From: Thermohalobaculum sp039816045
GTDB taxonomy: Bacteria; Pseudomonadota; Alphaproteobacteria; Rhodobacterales; Rhodobacteraceae
Direction: 5' to 3'
NCBI GenBank assembly: GCA_039816045.1
Contig: JBCBYB010000014.1
Coordinates: forward strand, 1 to 64,000
Length of the DNA: 64,000 bases
Part shown: piece by piece, positions 9,331 through 18,980 of the stretch
How positions within the stretch are numbered: position 1 is the stretch's first letter
Layout of the letters: the number at the start of each line of letters is the position of its first letter
Program-made: the position numbers and the translations under genes
Notes under the pieces: model-generated
What the model was told of the DNA's origin: nothing
Databases searched by the model: none
The model's input: only the letters and a program-made list of their open reading frames with translations

Positions 9331-10911
9331 TCACTGTCCTTCCCCGGTCGTGTCAGTCGTATCGGCGGCGAGCTGTAGGATCCCATCGGCGACCGCGGCC
9401 TCGCGGGCCGCATCCACCCCATCGACCAAGGTCTCGGTCGACACGGCGAAGAGGTCGAGCACCAGGCTCGGATAGACGCCAAGCAACACGGTGGCGATCA
9501 CCAGCGGAGCCATCACCGTGATCTCGCGGGCGTTCATGTCCTTGATCGTCGCGAGGCTCTGCTTGATCAGATCGCCGAACACCACCCGGCGATAGAGCCA
9601 AAGCGCATAGGCGGCCGAGAGGATCACGCCGGTCGCAGCGCCGACCACGGCCAGCGACGAGACCTGGAAGGCGCCCACCATGGTCAGGAACTCACCCACG
9701 AATCCGGAGGTCCCTGGCAGTCCCACATTTGCCATGGTGAAGAGCATCATCACCGTCGCATAGAGCGGCATCCGGTTCGCGAGCCCGCCAAAGGCCGCGA
9801 TGTCCCGCGTGTGCATCCGGTCATAGATCACGCCGACCCCGAGGAAGAGCGCACCCGAGACGAACCCGTGGGAGATCATCTGGAACATCGCCCCGTCGAT
9901 GCCCTGCTGGTTCGCGGCGAAGATCCCGAGCGTCACAAACCCCATATGCGCGACCGAGCTGTAGGCGATCAGCTTCTTGATGTCCTCCTGCATCAGCGCG
10001 ACCAGCGAGGTGTAGATGATCGCCACCACGCTGAGGAAGAAGACGAAGCCCACCATGATGTCGGAGGCCACCGGGAACATCGGCAGCGAGAAGCGCAGGA
10101 AGCCGTAGCCGCCCATCTTCAGCAGGATCGCGGCCAGGATCACCGAGCCCGCCGTCGGCGCCTGCACATGCGCATCGGGCAGCCAGGTGTGCACCGGCCA
10201 CATCGGCATCTTGACCGCAAAGCTCGCGAAGAAGGCGAGCCACAGCAGGGTCTGCACCCCGCCCGGGATGGTGTAGCCCGCAAGCTCCATCGGCTCGGCC
10301 GAGAATGTGTGCCGCAGGAGTGCTGTGATGTCCGTCGTGCCCGCATCGTAGTACATGTAGACCATGGCCACGAGCATCAGCAGCGAGCCGAGCAGCGTAT
10401 AGAGGAAGAACTTGAACGCCGCGTAGATCCGCTCCTTGCCGCCCCAGATGCCGATGATCAGGAACATCGGGATCAGCCCGCCCTCGAAGAACAGGTAGAA
10501 CAGGATCATGTCGAGCGAGGTGAAGACGCCGAGGATCAGCGTCTCGAGCACCAGGAACGCCGCCATGTACTCCTTGACCCGGTGGGTGACGGTCCAGGAG
10601 GCATAGATCGTCAGCGGGAAGAAGAAGGTCGTCAGCAGCACGAAGGGCAGCGACAGCCCGTCGACGCCCATGCGGTATTCGAGCCCGCCGATCCAGTCCC
10701 CCTGCTCGACGAACTGAAAGTCCGGGTTCGAGGGATCGAACCCCGTCAGCAGCGGGATCGAGAGCAGGAAGGTCGCCGAGGTTGCAAGCAAGGCCAAGCG
10801 CTTGGCGTTGAGCTGGGCCGCCTCGTCCTCGCCGCGCAGGAAGACGACCAGCACCAGCGCCGCGATCAGCGGGAAGAAGGTGACGAGCGTCAGCAGATTG
10901 CTATCGGCCAT
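9331..10911 (-). CDS. nuoM: NADH-quinone oxidoreductase subunit M
   Basis: Second antiporter-like proton-pumping subunit of complex I, 526 residues, multi-pass membrane protein. It carries the ND4-family features WLPDAHVQAPTAGSVILAAILLKMGGYG and SSVAHMGFV (broken helix and half-channel lysine region). The last ~25 residues are a D/T-rich tail. It lies 3 bp after nuoL and just before nuoN. A very long open frame on the opposite strand is a codon-bias shadow. Confidence 0.96.
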   Translation of the reverse strand: MADSNLLTLVTFFPLIAALVLVVFLRGEDEAAQLNAKRLALLATSATFLLSIPLLTGFDPSNPDFQFVEQGDWIGGLEYRMGVDGLSLPFVLLTTFFFPLTIYASWTVTHRVKEYMAAFLVLETLILGVFTSLDMILFYLFFEGGLIPMFLIIGIWGGKERIYAAFKFFLYTLLGSLLMLVAMVYMYYDAGTTDITALLRHTFSAEPMELAGYTIPGGVQTLLWLAFFASFAVKMPMWPVHTWLPDAHVQAPTAGSVILAAILLKMGGYGFLRFSLPMFPVASDIMVGFVFFLSVVAIIYTSLVALMQEDIKKLIAYSSVAHMGFVTLGIFAANQQGIDGAMFQMISHGFVSGALFLGVGVIYDRMHTRDIAAFGGLANRMPLYATVMMLFTMANVGLPGTSGFVGEFLTMVGAFQVSSLAVVGAATGVILSAAYALWLYRRVVFGDLIKQSLATIKDMNAREITVMAPLVIATVLLGVYPSLVLDLFAVSTETLVDGVDAAREAAVADGILQLAADTTDTTGEGQ

Positions 10912-10914
10912 GGC

Positions 10915-12885
10915 TCATTGCCCTCCCGAGACGGCAAACCAGGTGATCAGCGCAGAAATGCCGATCAGCATGACAAAGGCGTAGTGGAAGAGGTAGCCGG
11001 ACTGCACCCGCCCCGCAAAGCGCGTCAGCCGCGGCACCAGACCCATCGAGAGCCCGTTGATGATCCCGTCGATGGTGGCCCCGTCTCCGAGCTTCCAAAG
11101 CGTGCGGCCGATCCACATAGCCGGGCGCACGAAGATGAGCTGGTAGAGCTCGTCGAAGTACCACTTGTTCAGCAGGAACTTGTAGAGGAACTCATGCCGC
11201 TCGGCCATTTCGCGCGGCAGATGCGGATAGCGCCAGTAGAAGATCCAGGCCATGAACGCCCCAAGCAGCATGCAGCTGAAGGGGAAGAACTGTGCCAGCG
11301 GCGGGATGTGCTTGGCCGCATCGATGATCGAGGTCGTCTCGCCCCGCGGCAGGTTCAGCAAGGCCGGCCCCCACCAATCGTCCTCGTGGTGGCCGATGAA
11401 GTCCGGATAGAACTCCATCCCCGCCAGCACCGCACCGACCGCCAGAATCACCAGCGGCAGCCACATCATCCAGGGGCCTTCATGCGCGTGGTCAAAGGTG
11501 TGATGGTCGGCCCGCGTCTCACCGTAGAAGGTGAGATACATCAGCCGCCAGGAATAGAAGGCGGTGAAGATCGCCGCGAGCGACAGCAGCATATAGGCAT
11601 AGATCCCCGCCTCGCCGCCACGCAGATAGGTGGTCCAGATCACGTTCTCCTTGGAGACGAACCCGGCGAACCCGATCGGTGTGTCGAGGATATAGAGGAA
11701 CGGAACGCCGACCCCCGTGATCGCCAACGTGCCGAGCAGCATGGTGATGTGCGTGAGCGGCATCTTCTTCGCCAATCCGCCCATTTTGAACATGTTCTGT
11801 TCGTGGTGCATCCCGTGGATGACCGAGCCCGCGCCGAGGAACAGCAGTGCCTTGAAAAAGGCGTGGGTGTAGAGGTGGAACATCGCCGCCTCATAGGCCC
11901 CGGCCCCGGCGGCGGCGAACATGTAGCCAAGCTGCGAGCAGGTCGAATAAGCGATCACCCGCTTGATGTCCTGCTGCACAAGACCGACCGAGCCTGCAAA
12001 CAGCGCGGTGGACGCGCCCACCACCATCACGAACATCAACGCGGTCGGGGCGTATTCGAAGACCGGCGACATGCGGCAGACCAGGAACACGCCCGCCGTC
12101 ACCATGGTCGCGGCGTGGATCAGCGCGGAGACGGGCGTCGGCCCCTCCATCGCGTCCGGCAGCCAGGTGTGGAGCAGCAGCTGCGCCGATTTCCCCATCG
12201 CGCCGATGAAGAGCAGGAAGGCCGCAAGCTCGATGGTGTTGAGCTCCATCCCGAGGAAGCCGACGGTGGTCTGGGCCAGATCGGGCGCCGCCGCGAACAC
12301 ATCGTCGAGCTGGATCGAGCCTGCCATCGCGAACAACAGGAACATGCCGAGCAGGAAGCCGAAATCGCCCACCCGGTTGACGATGAAGGCTTTCATCGCC
12401 GCCGCATTGGCCGAGCCCTTCTTGAACCAGAAGCCAATCAGCAGATAGCTCGCAACGCCGACGCCCTCCCAGCCGAAGAAGATCTGGAGCAGCGTGTCGC
12501 CGGTCACCAGCGCGAGCATCGCAAAGGTGAAGAAGGAGAGATAGGCGAAGAAGCGGGGCTTCGCGGTGTCCTCCTCCATATAGCTGATGGAGTAGAGGTG
12601 CACGAGCGCCGACACCGAGGTCACCACCACCAGCATGATCGTGGTCAAGCGGTCGACCCGGATCGACCAGTCGGCCTGCAACTCACCCGAGACGATCCAC
12701 TCCATGAGCACGATGGAGGACGGCGCCATCGGATCAAGCGTCAGGTGCACGATCCAGGAGAACAGCGCGCAGACGAACAAGAGCCCCGTGGTAATCACCA
12801 TCGACGCCCACTCGCCGATCCAGCGATGTGCAAACCCTGCGATCAGGGCGCCGAGCAGGGGCAGAAGCAGAATGGCCGTATACAT
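10915..12885 (-). CDS. nuoL: NADH-quinone oxidoreductase subunit L
   Basis: Distal antiporter-like subunit of complex I with the long lateral helix, 656 residues. The ND5 signature HTWLPDAMEGPTPVSALIHA, followed by STCSQLGYMF, identifies it. The extended C-terminal helical region typical of NuoL is complete. The gene follows nuoK by 5 bp. Confidence 0.96.
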   Translation of the reverse strand: MYTAILLLPLLGALIAGFAHRWIGEWASMVITTGLLFVCALFSWIVHLTLDPMAPSSIVLMEWIVSGELQADWSIRVDRLTTIMLVVVTSVSALVHLYSISYMEEDTAKPRFFAYLSFFTFAMLALVTGDTLLQIFFGWEGVGVASYLLIGFWFKKGSANAAAMKAFIVNRVGDFGFLLGMFLLFAMAGSIQLDDVFAAAPDLAQTTVGFLGMELNTIELAAFLLFIGAMGKSAQLLLHTWLPDAMEGPTPVSALIHAATMVTAGVFLVCRMSPVFEYAPTALMFVMVVGASTALFAGSVGLVQQDIKRVIAYSTCSQLGYMFAAAGAGAYEAAMFHLYTHAFFKALLFLGAGSVIHGMHHEQNMFKMGGLAKKMPLTHITMLLGTLAITGVGVPFLYILDTPIGFAGFVSKENVIWTTYLRGGEAGIYAYMLLSLAAIFTAFYSWRLMYLTFYGETRADHHTFDHAHEGPWMMWLPLVILAVGAVLAGMEFYPDFIGHHEDDWWGPALLNLPRGETTSIIDAAKHIPPLAQFFPFSCMLLGAFMAWIFYWRYPHLPREMAERHEFLYKFLLNKWYFDELYQLIFVRPAMWIGRTLWKLGDGATIDGIINGLSMGLVPRLTRFAGRVQSGYLFHYAFVMLIGISALITWFAVSGGQ

Positions 12886-12890
12886 GTGCT

Positions 12891-13217
12891 TCAGCCCTTC
12901 ATCATGTTGATGTCGTCGACGTCGATCGATCCGCGGTTGCGGAAGAAGCAGACGAGGATCGCAAGCCCGATCGCCGCCTCGGCCGCCGCGACCGTCAGCA
13001 CGAAGAGCGTGAAGACCTGGCCCACCAGATCCCCGAGATGCGCCGAGAAGGCCACCAGGTTGATGTTGACCGCCAGCAGCATCAGCTCGATCGACATCAG
13101 GATGACGATCACATTCTTACGGTTCAGGAAGATCCCGAAGATCCCCGTCACGAACAACAACGCCGCAACGGTGAGGTAGCCCTCGAGCCCGACGCCCCCG
13201 ATCAGTTCGTGCTCCAT
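12891..13217 (-). CDS. nuoK: NADH-quinone oxidoreductase subunit K
   Basis: Small three-helix membrane subunit of complex I (ND4L), 108 residues. The conserved membrane glutamates sit in SIELMLLAVN and in VAAAEAAIGLAI, both required for proton translocation in the family. The ATG at 13217 is preceded by GGGAGAGACGAGG. The product is about 6 residues longer at the N-terminus than the shortest homologues. Confidence 0.95.
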   Translation of the reverse strand: MEHELIGGVGLEGYLTVAALLFVTGIFGIFLNRKNVIVILMSIELMLLAVNINLVAFSAHLGDLVGQVFTLFVLTVAAAEAAIGLAILVCFFRNRGSIDVDDINMMKG

Positions 13218-13269
13218 CTGCCTCGTCTCTCCCAGGTTAGCATTATGCGAGGCGGCAAGCGGTCTGTGT

Positions 13270-13884
13270 TCAGATCCCCTGGCCTGGTTTGACGTCTTTC
13301 ATCTCGATCGATGCCTCGCGCGTGCGGTACATCTGCGCCAGCACGTCCTGGCGCTTGACCCCTTCGCGGTGGCGCAGGGTCAGCACGATCGCGCCGATCA
13401 TCGCGACCAGAAGCACGAGCCCCGAGATCTGGAATGCGAAGATGTAGCGGTCATAGAGGATCTGCCCGATCGCGGAGGTGTTGGAGATCTCGCTCGGCGC
13501 CGGCGTCACCGCCGCGCGCGCCCCCTCGGCCGCATCGGCGAAGGTCCAATGGCCAAACACAAGGCCAAGCTCGATCAGCAGCACCACGCCCACCAGCGCG
13601 CCGAACGGCAGATACTCCGCAAACCCGCGTTTGAGCTCGGTGAAGTCCACATCCAGCATCATCACGACGAAGAGGAAGAGCACCGCCACCGCGCCCACGT
13701 AGACGATGATCAGCAGCATGGCGACGAACTCCGCCCCCAGCAGCACCATCAGCCCGGCGGAGGAGAAGAAGGCGAGGATCAGCCACAGCACCGAGTGCAC
13801 CGGGTTGCGCGCGACGATGACGAAAGCACCGGCGGCAACGGCCACACAGGCGAATACGTAAAAGGCGAAGGCCGTCAAAGTCAT
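13270..13884 (-). CDS. nuoJ: NADH-quinone oxidoreductase subunit J
   Basis: Five-helix membrane subunit of complex I (ND6), 204 residues from the ATG at 13884. The conserved helix motif LLIIVYVGAVAVLFLFVVMM identifies the family and includes the pi-bulge region. An upstream ATG at 13899 is possible, but GGGAGA spaced 5 nt from 13884 favours the shorter form. A 122-bp gap separates it from nuoI, the longest inside the nuoGHIJKLMN block; I see no convincing promoter there. Confidence 0.94.
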   Translation of the reverse strand: MTLTAFAFYVFACVAVAAGAFVIVARNPVHSVLWLILAFFSSAGLMVLLGAEFVAMLLIIVYVGAVAVLFLFVVMMLDVDFTELKRGFAEYLPFGALVGVVLLIELGLVFGHWTFADAAEGARAAVTPAPSEISNTSAIGQILYDRYIFAFQISGLVLLVAMIGAIVLTLRHREGVKRQDVLAQMYRTREASIEMKDVKPGQGI

Positions 13885-14006
13885 CCTGCTCTCCCGCATT
13901 CGGCAGGCCGCTCGCTGCGCGCGAACGGGCCGTACCCTTGACGGTTTGCCGAGGCGCCGCAAGGGGCAGATGCGCGCACACCGGTCATCTCAACCATCCC
14001 CGCGCC

Positions 14007-14498
14007 TCAACGATAGGGCGCGTCAAGTTCGAGGTTGCGGGCGATCTCCCGCTCCCACCGCTCGCCGTTCTCGAGGAGCTTCTCCTTGTTGTAGTAGAGC
14101 TCCTCACGGGTCTCGGTGGCGAATTCGAAATTCGGCCCCTCGACGATCGCATCCACCGGGCAGGCCTCCTGGCAGAACCCGCAGTAGATGCACTTGGTCA
14201 TGTCGATGTCGTAACGCGTGGTGCGCCGCGAGCCGTCATCGCGCGGTTCCGCCTCGATGGTGATCGCCTGGGCCGGGCAGATCGCCTCGCACAGCTTGCA
14301 GGCGATGCAGCGCTCCTCGCCGTTCGGATAGCGCCGCAGCGCATGCTCCCCCCGGAAGCGCGGGCTCAGCGGCCCCTTCTCGAACGGGTAGTTCAGCGTC
14401 GCCTTGGGCTTGAAGAAGTACTTCATGCCGAGCCGGAAGCCCGCGATGAAATCCTTCATCAGGAAGTAGTTGAGCGCGCGGTCGAATGCGATGGCCAT
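14007..14498 (-). CDS. nuoI: NADH-quinone oxidoreductase subunit I
   Basis: Ferredoxin-like subunit of the hydrophilic arm, 163 residues, carrying clusters N6a and N6b. Two complete 4Fe-4S motifs are visible: CIACKLCEAICP and CIYCGFCQEACP. The N-terminal amphipathic helix and length match alphaproteobacterial NuoI. It starts 2 bp after nuoH. Confidence 0.96.
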   Translation of the reverse strand: MAIAFDRALNYFLMKDFIAGFRLGMKYFFKPKATLNYPFEKGPLSPRFRGEHALRRYPNGEERCIACKLCEAICPAQAITIEAEPRDDGSRRTTRYDIDMTKCIYCGFCQEACPVDAIVEGPNFEFATETREELYYNKEKLLENGERWEREIARNLELDAPYR

Positions 14499-14500
14499 GC

Positions 14501-15529
14501 TCAGCCTCCCGTTGCAAAGCGGGCATAGCCCACCACGTCGTATTTCGCGAAGATCGCCACCAGCACCACCCAGGCCAGCGACATCGGCAGGAACACCTTC
14601 CAGCCGAGGCGCATCAGCTGGTCATAGCGGTAGCGCGGCACGATCGCCTTCACCATGGCGAACAGGAAGAAGAAGAAGACGATCTTCACCACCATCCACA
14701 GCACCCCGTCCGGCAGCCCCGGGATCGGCGAGAGCCATCCCCCGAAGAACAGGATCGAGCACATCGCGCACATCAGCACGATGTTCATGTACTCGCCGAT
14801 CATGAAGAGCAGATAGGGCGTGGAAGAGTACTCCACCTGATAGCCCGCCACCAGCTCACTCTCCGCCTCGGGCAGGTCGAAAGGCGGGCGGTTGGTCTCC
14901 GCCAGCGCCGAGATGAAGAAGATCACGAACATCGGCAGATGCGGCAGCCAGTACCAGGAGAGGAAGCCGTAGCTGCCGTCCTGTGCCCGCACGATCTCCG
15001 AGAGGTTCAGCGAGCCCGTCGAGATCAGCACACCGATGATGATGAGCCCGATCGAGACCTCATAGCTCACCATCTGCGCCGCTGAGCGCAAGCCGCCGAG
15101 GAAGGGATATTTCGAGTTCGACGCCCAGCCGCCCATGATCACGCCGTAGACGCCCAGAGACGAGATCGCGAAGATATAGAGCACCCCGACATTCAGGTCA
15201 GAGATCACCCAGCCATCGGCAAACGGGATCACCGCCCAGGCGATCACCGCCAGCACGAAGGAGATCATCGGGGCGGCCAGGAACACGATCCGGTCCGCGC
15301 CCGCCGGGATCACGATCTCCTTCAGCACGAACTTGCCGAAATCCGCAAAGCTCTGCAGCAGGCCGAAGGGGCCGACCACATTGGGTCCGCGCCGCAGCTG
15401 CACCGCCGCCCAGACCTTGCGGTCCATCAAGAGCAGGAAGGCGAGGCTGACCAGGATCGAGACGGTGACCGCCAGGCACTGCGCCAGGATGATCACGAAG
15501 GTCCCGAGGGGTGTGTCGAAGAACTCCAT
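14501..15529 (-). CDS. nuoH: NADH-quinone oxidoreductase subunit H
   Basis: Eight-helix membrane subunit forming the quinone chamber at the junction of the two arms (ND1), 342 residues. Conserved features include RRGPNVVGPFG, EAESELVAGYQVEY and RYRYDQLM, with the charged residues of the E-channel. It lies 10 bp downstream of nuoG. Confidence 0.96.
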   Translation of the reverse strand: MEFFDTPLGTFVIILAQCLAVTVSILVSLAFLLLMDRKVWAAVQLRRGPNVVGPFGLLQSFADFGKFVLKEIVIPAGADRIVFLAAPMISFVLAVIAWAVIPFADGWVISDLNVGVLYIFAISSLGVYGVIMGGWASNSKYPFLGGLRSAAQMVSYEVSIGLIIIGVLISTGSLNLSEIVRAQDGSYGFLSWYWLPHLPMFVIFFISALAETNRPPFDLPEAESELVAGYQVEYSSTPYLLFMIGEYMNIVLMCAMCSILFFGGWLSPIPGLPDGVLWMVVKIVFFFFLFAMVKAIVPRYRYDQLMRLGWKVFLPMSLAWVVLVAIFAKYDVVGYARFATGG

Positions 15530-15539
15530 CGATCCGTCC

Positions 15540-17567
15540 TTATTCCGCAGCCATGGCCATGCGCCGCTCGGCAGCCAGGCGCGAGAGCTCGGCCATGGTC
15601 GGGCTTGCGCGCAGCACCGGGTTGACGAGGAAATGGTCTGTCACGGCCTCGCCGAAGGGCGCAGCGTCGAGATCGCCGGCCGGCAGTGGCTGCCACTCGG
15701 CCTCGGCGATCCGGTCGACCTCGGCGAAATGGGGGTGCGCTTCGAACAGCCCACGGCGGAGCTGATCGAGGCTGTCAAACGGCAGTGCCGTACCCATCCG
15801 ACCAGAAAGCGCGCGCAGGATCGCCCAGTCCTCCTTGGCCTCGCCCGGCGGGAAGCCGGCGCGTGCTGCCATCTGGACCCGGCCCTCGGTGTTCACGAAG
15901 AGCCCCGATTGTTCGGTATAGGCGCCGCCCGGCAGGATCAGATCGGCACGGTGGGCACCCCGGTCGCCGTGGTGGCCCTGGTAGATCACGAAGGGACCAG
16001 AGGGGATTTCCGCCTCGTCCCAGCCGAGCGCATAGACGACCTCCGCGCCATCGAGTGCGCCCGCGGTGCCGCCCTCGTGCAAGAAGCCGAGATCGAGCGC
16101 ACCGACGCGGCTCGCCGCCGTGTGGAGGATGAGCAACTTGGCGCCCCCCGCCTCCGCCAATGCCATCGCGTGGCCGAGTACCGCAGCGCCATCGGGCCGT
16201 GCCAGCGCTGCCTGGCCGACCACCAGCACCTTGCGCTCCATGCCTTCCATGTTGGCCAGCAGCTTGTCCCGGTTCTCCCCGGTCAACGCTTCGGGACCGC
16301 GGCCGACATCATAGGCAGGATAGGTCAGATCCACCGGCATACCGACCCGCGCCACCTCGGCGCCAGCGAGCCAGGCTTTCCGGATGCGGGCGTTCAACAC
16401 CGGCGCCTCGGCCCGCGGGTTCGCGCCGATCAAGAGCACGCCGTCGGCGGTGTCCAGGTCCTCGATCCGTGCGGTGCCGACCGTGGCCGAGCGGTTGCCC
16501 GCCGGCAGCATCGCCCCGTCCTGGCGGCACTCATGCCGTGTGGAGCCCATCTGACCGAGCAGGCCCTTCAGCGCCCAGACCGCCTCGACGGAAACCAGAT
16601 CACCCGCGAGGCCCGCCACCTTGCCGCCCGCTGCCTGGAGGCGCTCCGCCGCGATCCCGAGCGCCTCGGCCCAAGAGACCGGCTTCAGCTTGCCATCCAC
16701 CCGGGCATAGGGCTTGTCGAGCCGTTGGCGCGCTAGCCCCTCGGCCACATGGCGCGTGCGGTCGGCGATCCACTCCTCATTCACGCCGTCATGGTTGCGC
16801 GGCAGAACCCGCATCACCGCCCGCCCGCGGGTGTCGATCCGAATGTTGGAGCCGAGCGCGTCCATCGCATCCACGCTCTGGGTCTTGGTGAGCTCCCAGG
16901 GCCGGGCCGAGAACGCATAAGGTTTGTTCGTCAGCGCCCCCACCGGGCAGAGATCGACGATGTTGCCCTGCATCTCCGATTCGAGGATCTGGCCGAGATA
17001 GTTGGTGATCTCGCTGTCCTCGCCGCGCCCGCACTGGCCCAGCTCGGCGACGCCGGCCACCTCGGTGATGAAGCGCACGCAACGGGTGCAGGAGATGCAG
17101 CGGGTCATATGGGTCTCGACCAGCGGCCCGAGCTGCAGATCCACCGCCGCGCGCTTTGGCTCGCGGTAGCGGGAGAAATCGACGCCATACGCCATCGCCT
17201 GGTCCTGCAGATCGCACTCGCCGCCCTGGTCGCAGATCGGGCAATCGAGCGGATGGTTGATCAGCAGGAACTCCATCACCCCTTCGCGGGCCTTGCGCAC
17301 CATGGGCGAGTTCGTGCGCACCTCTGGCGGCTCGCCGTTGCGTCCTCCGCGCAGATCCCGCACCAGCAGATGACAGGAGGCCGCCGGCTTCGGGGCGCCC
17401 ACGGGCTCCACCAGGCACATCCGGCAGTTCCCCGCGATCGAGAGCCGCTCATGGTAGCAGAAACGCGGGATCTCGATGCCCGCCTGCTCGCAAGCCTGGA
17501 TCACCGTCAGGTTGGGGTCCGCCTCGACCTCGCGGCCGTCGATGATGATGGTGCGCAGATCGCTCAT
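15540..17567 (-). CDS. nuoG: NADH-quinone oxidoreductase subunit G
   Basis: Largest hydrophilic subunit, 675 residues. The N-terminal 2Fe-2S ferredoxin domain has CYHERLSIAGNCRMC, followed by the H-Cys motif HPLDCPICDQGGEC and a further motif CISCTRC. The C-terminal two thirds is the molybdopterin-oxidoreductase-like domain, which in this branch is reduced compared with E. coli NuoG. It is separated from nuoF by five accessory genes rather than adjacent to it. Confidence 0.95.
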   Translation of the reverse strand: MSDLRTIIIDGREVEADPNLTVIQACEQAGIEIPRFCYHERLSIAGNCRMCLVEPVGAPKPAASCHLLVRDLRGGRNGEPPEVRTNSPMVRKAREGVMEFLLINHPLDCPICDQGGECDLQDQAMAYGVDFSRYREPKRAAVDLQLGPLVETHMTRCISCTRCVRFITEVAGVAELGQCGRGEDSEITNYLGQILESEMQGNIVDLCPVGALTNKPYAFSARPWELTKTQSVDAMDALGSNIRIDTRGRAVMRVLPRNHDGVNEEWIADRTRHVAEGLARQRLDKPYARVDGKLKPVSWAEALGIAAERLQAAGGKVAGLAGDLVSVEAVWALKGLLGQMGSTRHECRQDGAMLPAGNRSATVGTARIEDLDTADGVLLIGANPRAEAPVLNARIRKAWLAGAEVARVGMPVDLTYPAYDVGRGPEALTGENRDKLLANMEGMERKVLVVGQAALARPDGAAVLGHAMALAEAGGAKLLILHTAASRVGALDLGFLHEGGTAGALDGAEVVYALGWDEAEIPSGPFVIYQGHHGDRGAHRADLILPGGAYTEQSGLFVNTEGRVQMAARAGFPPGEAKEDWAILRALSGRMGTALPFDSLDQLRRGLFEAHPHFAEVDRIAEAEWQPLPAGDLDAAPFGEAVTDHFLVNPVLRASPTMAELSRLAAERRMAMAAE

Positions 17568-17642
17568 GCCTTGCTCCCCCGCCGATGCCGCAGTGCGGCG
17601 TTCTTGTCCACCATGCGCATTTCGAATCGCTCCGTCACCGTG

Positions 17643-18434
17643 TCACTCCGCCGCCGCAAGCGCCGAGGGCCATGCCGCGCTCTCACGAACCGCCAGGATG
17701 TCGAGCCCGCTCCGCGCGAGCCGATATCCAGCCGCCTCGAGCCGTCCCGCCAGCGCTCCAAAGGCCCGCCGCGGCACATGCGCAGCCTCGAACTGCAAGA
17801 GCCGCGGCGTCAGCGCGCAGTCCAGCAGCGCGTTGACCAGGTGCACGTCCATCCCCTCGACATCGATGGCCACAATATCGATCTCGGAACATCCGGTTTC
17901 GGCCAACAGCTCCGACACAGTCAGGCAGCGGACATCGATCGCCTCGATGTGCGCCTCGGCAAAGGTGCTGGCGTCCGCGCGCCTGGCCTCGGCCAGCTGC
18001 CGCTCGACGAAGCCGCGATCCAGCGAGGACACCGAACTTTCGAGCATCCGACCATCGGGGGCCATCAGGATATGCAGCCGCAAAACCGAGGGCTCGGCGA
18101 CCACCGCGGCCTCCACGACGCGCACATCATCCCGCCCGCTGTGGCGCGCGCGCAGGTCGGCGCACAGCGCTGGGATCGGTTCGACCAGCACAGCCTCGAC
18201 CAACCCGTCATCAATCAGGGCCCGCACCGGGTCATTGTTGACCCCGTCATTGGCACCGATCTGAATGAGCCGAAGCCGCCGGTTGTGCTCCTGAGCCAGG
18301 GCCCGCGCGAAGACCGGCAGCAGTTCCACCCCATGGCGCGTGTCGAACCCGATGCCGGCAGAGAGATCGAGCAGACGCAATCCTGCCCGAGCGAGCACGC
18401 CGTTCACCACCCGCTTCAGCCACATCTTCACCAT
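17643..18434 (-). CDS. FkbM-family SAM-dependent methyltransferase inside the nuo operon
   Basis: Predicted methyltransferase of 263 residues. The SAM-binding region reads LIQIGANDGVNNDPV (about residues 56-70), followed by VEPIP and the FkbM-type IDIVAIDVEGMDVHLVNAL motif. The N-terminal ~20 residues are basic and amphipathic. A strong GGAGG sits 7 nt before the ATG, so it is translated independently of its upstream neighbour. It lies between the DUF3291 trio and nuoG, on the nuo strand. FkbM enzymes usually methylate hydroxyls of small molecules or glycans. A complex I or quinone substrate is suggested only by position. Fold confidence is high, substrate unknown. Confidence 0.82.
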   Translation of the reverse strand: MVKMWLKRVVNGVLARAGLRLLDLSAGIGFDTRHGVELLPVFARALAQEHNRRLRLIQIGANDGVNNDPVRALIDDGLVEAVLVEPIPALCADLRARHSGRDDVRVVEAAVVAEPSVLRLHILMAPDGRMLESSVSSLDRGFVERQLAEARRADASTFAEAHIEAIDVRCLTVSELLAETGCSEIDIVAIDVEGMDVHLVNALLDCALTPRLLQFEAAHVPRRAFGALAGRLEAAGYRLARSGLDILAVRESAAWPSALAAAE

Positions 18435-18491
18435 CCGCGTCCCTCCGGACGGGAACCGGCGACCGGCAAGAAAGGGGTGGCCGGCATCCCG

Positions 18492-18980
18492 CTACTCCGC
18501 CGCCACGGGCGTGCAGGCCCGGGTCTTGAACAGTGTTGCCTCCTTGAGATGGCGCCAGCCGAAGGCATGGTCGCTGTCGCCGTGCTCCCGAAGATAGGCG
18601 AGCCGGGCCAGCCCCTCCTCGAGCGTCGGACGATGCCCTGCTGGCACCCACCACATGACGAAGTGCATCTCGGCCATCACCTCGAACCACTCCGCGCGGC
18701 GCTCATAGAACTGGCGGTGAACGGTGCCCCAGACAAAGCGCTCGAGCGAGACGACATCCTCCCAAACCGTGAGATTGGAGATGAAGCGGGCATCGCCGTC
18801 GATCTTGGCCCCGGTGTTCCCGGCCCCACAATCCGGCGTCTCCATCATCCAGACGAAACCGGGGCTGCGTTTGCCGATCGCGTTGATGCGCTCAATATTG
18901 TCCATAAAGCCGGAGACCGCAGGATCATCCACATCCGCGACCAACCGGCCGATGTTGAGCTGTGCCAAATGCTGGGTCAT
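18492..18980 (-). CDS. DUF3291 protein, tandem copy 3 (downstream)
   Basis: Protein of 162 residues with the DUF3291 pattern: N-terminal HLAQLNIGRL, SPGFVWMME, NLTVWEDVVSLERFVWGTVHRQFYERR, WWVPAGHRPT and HGDSDHAFGWRHL. The family is a ferredoxin-like dimeric alpha/beta barrel related to antibiotic-biosynthesis monooxygenases, of unknown function; some members may bind heme or quinone-like ligands. Its ATG overlaps the stop of the preceding paralogue (ATGA). It is most like the first copy of the trio; the middle copy is more diverged. Confidence 0.8.
   Translation of the reverse strand: MTQHLAQLNIGRLVADVDDPAVSGFMDNIERINAIGKRSPGFVWMMETPDCGAGNTGAKIDGDARFISNLTVWEDVVSLERFVWGTVHRQFYERRAEWFEVMAEMHFVMWWVPAGHRPTLEEGLARLAYLREHGDSDHAFGWRHLKEATLFKTRACTPVAAE

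Noticed and set aside
9811..13179. 1122-residue open frame on the plus strand
   Set aside because: Antisense to nuoM, nuoL and nuoK. Its H/R/D/E/Q-rich translation is the usual shadow of GC-rich coding bias.
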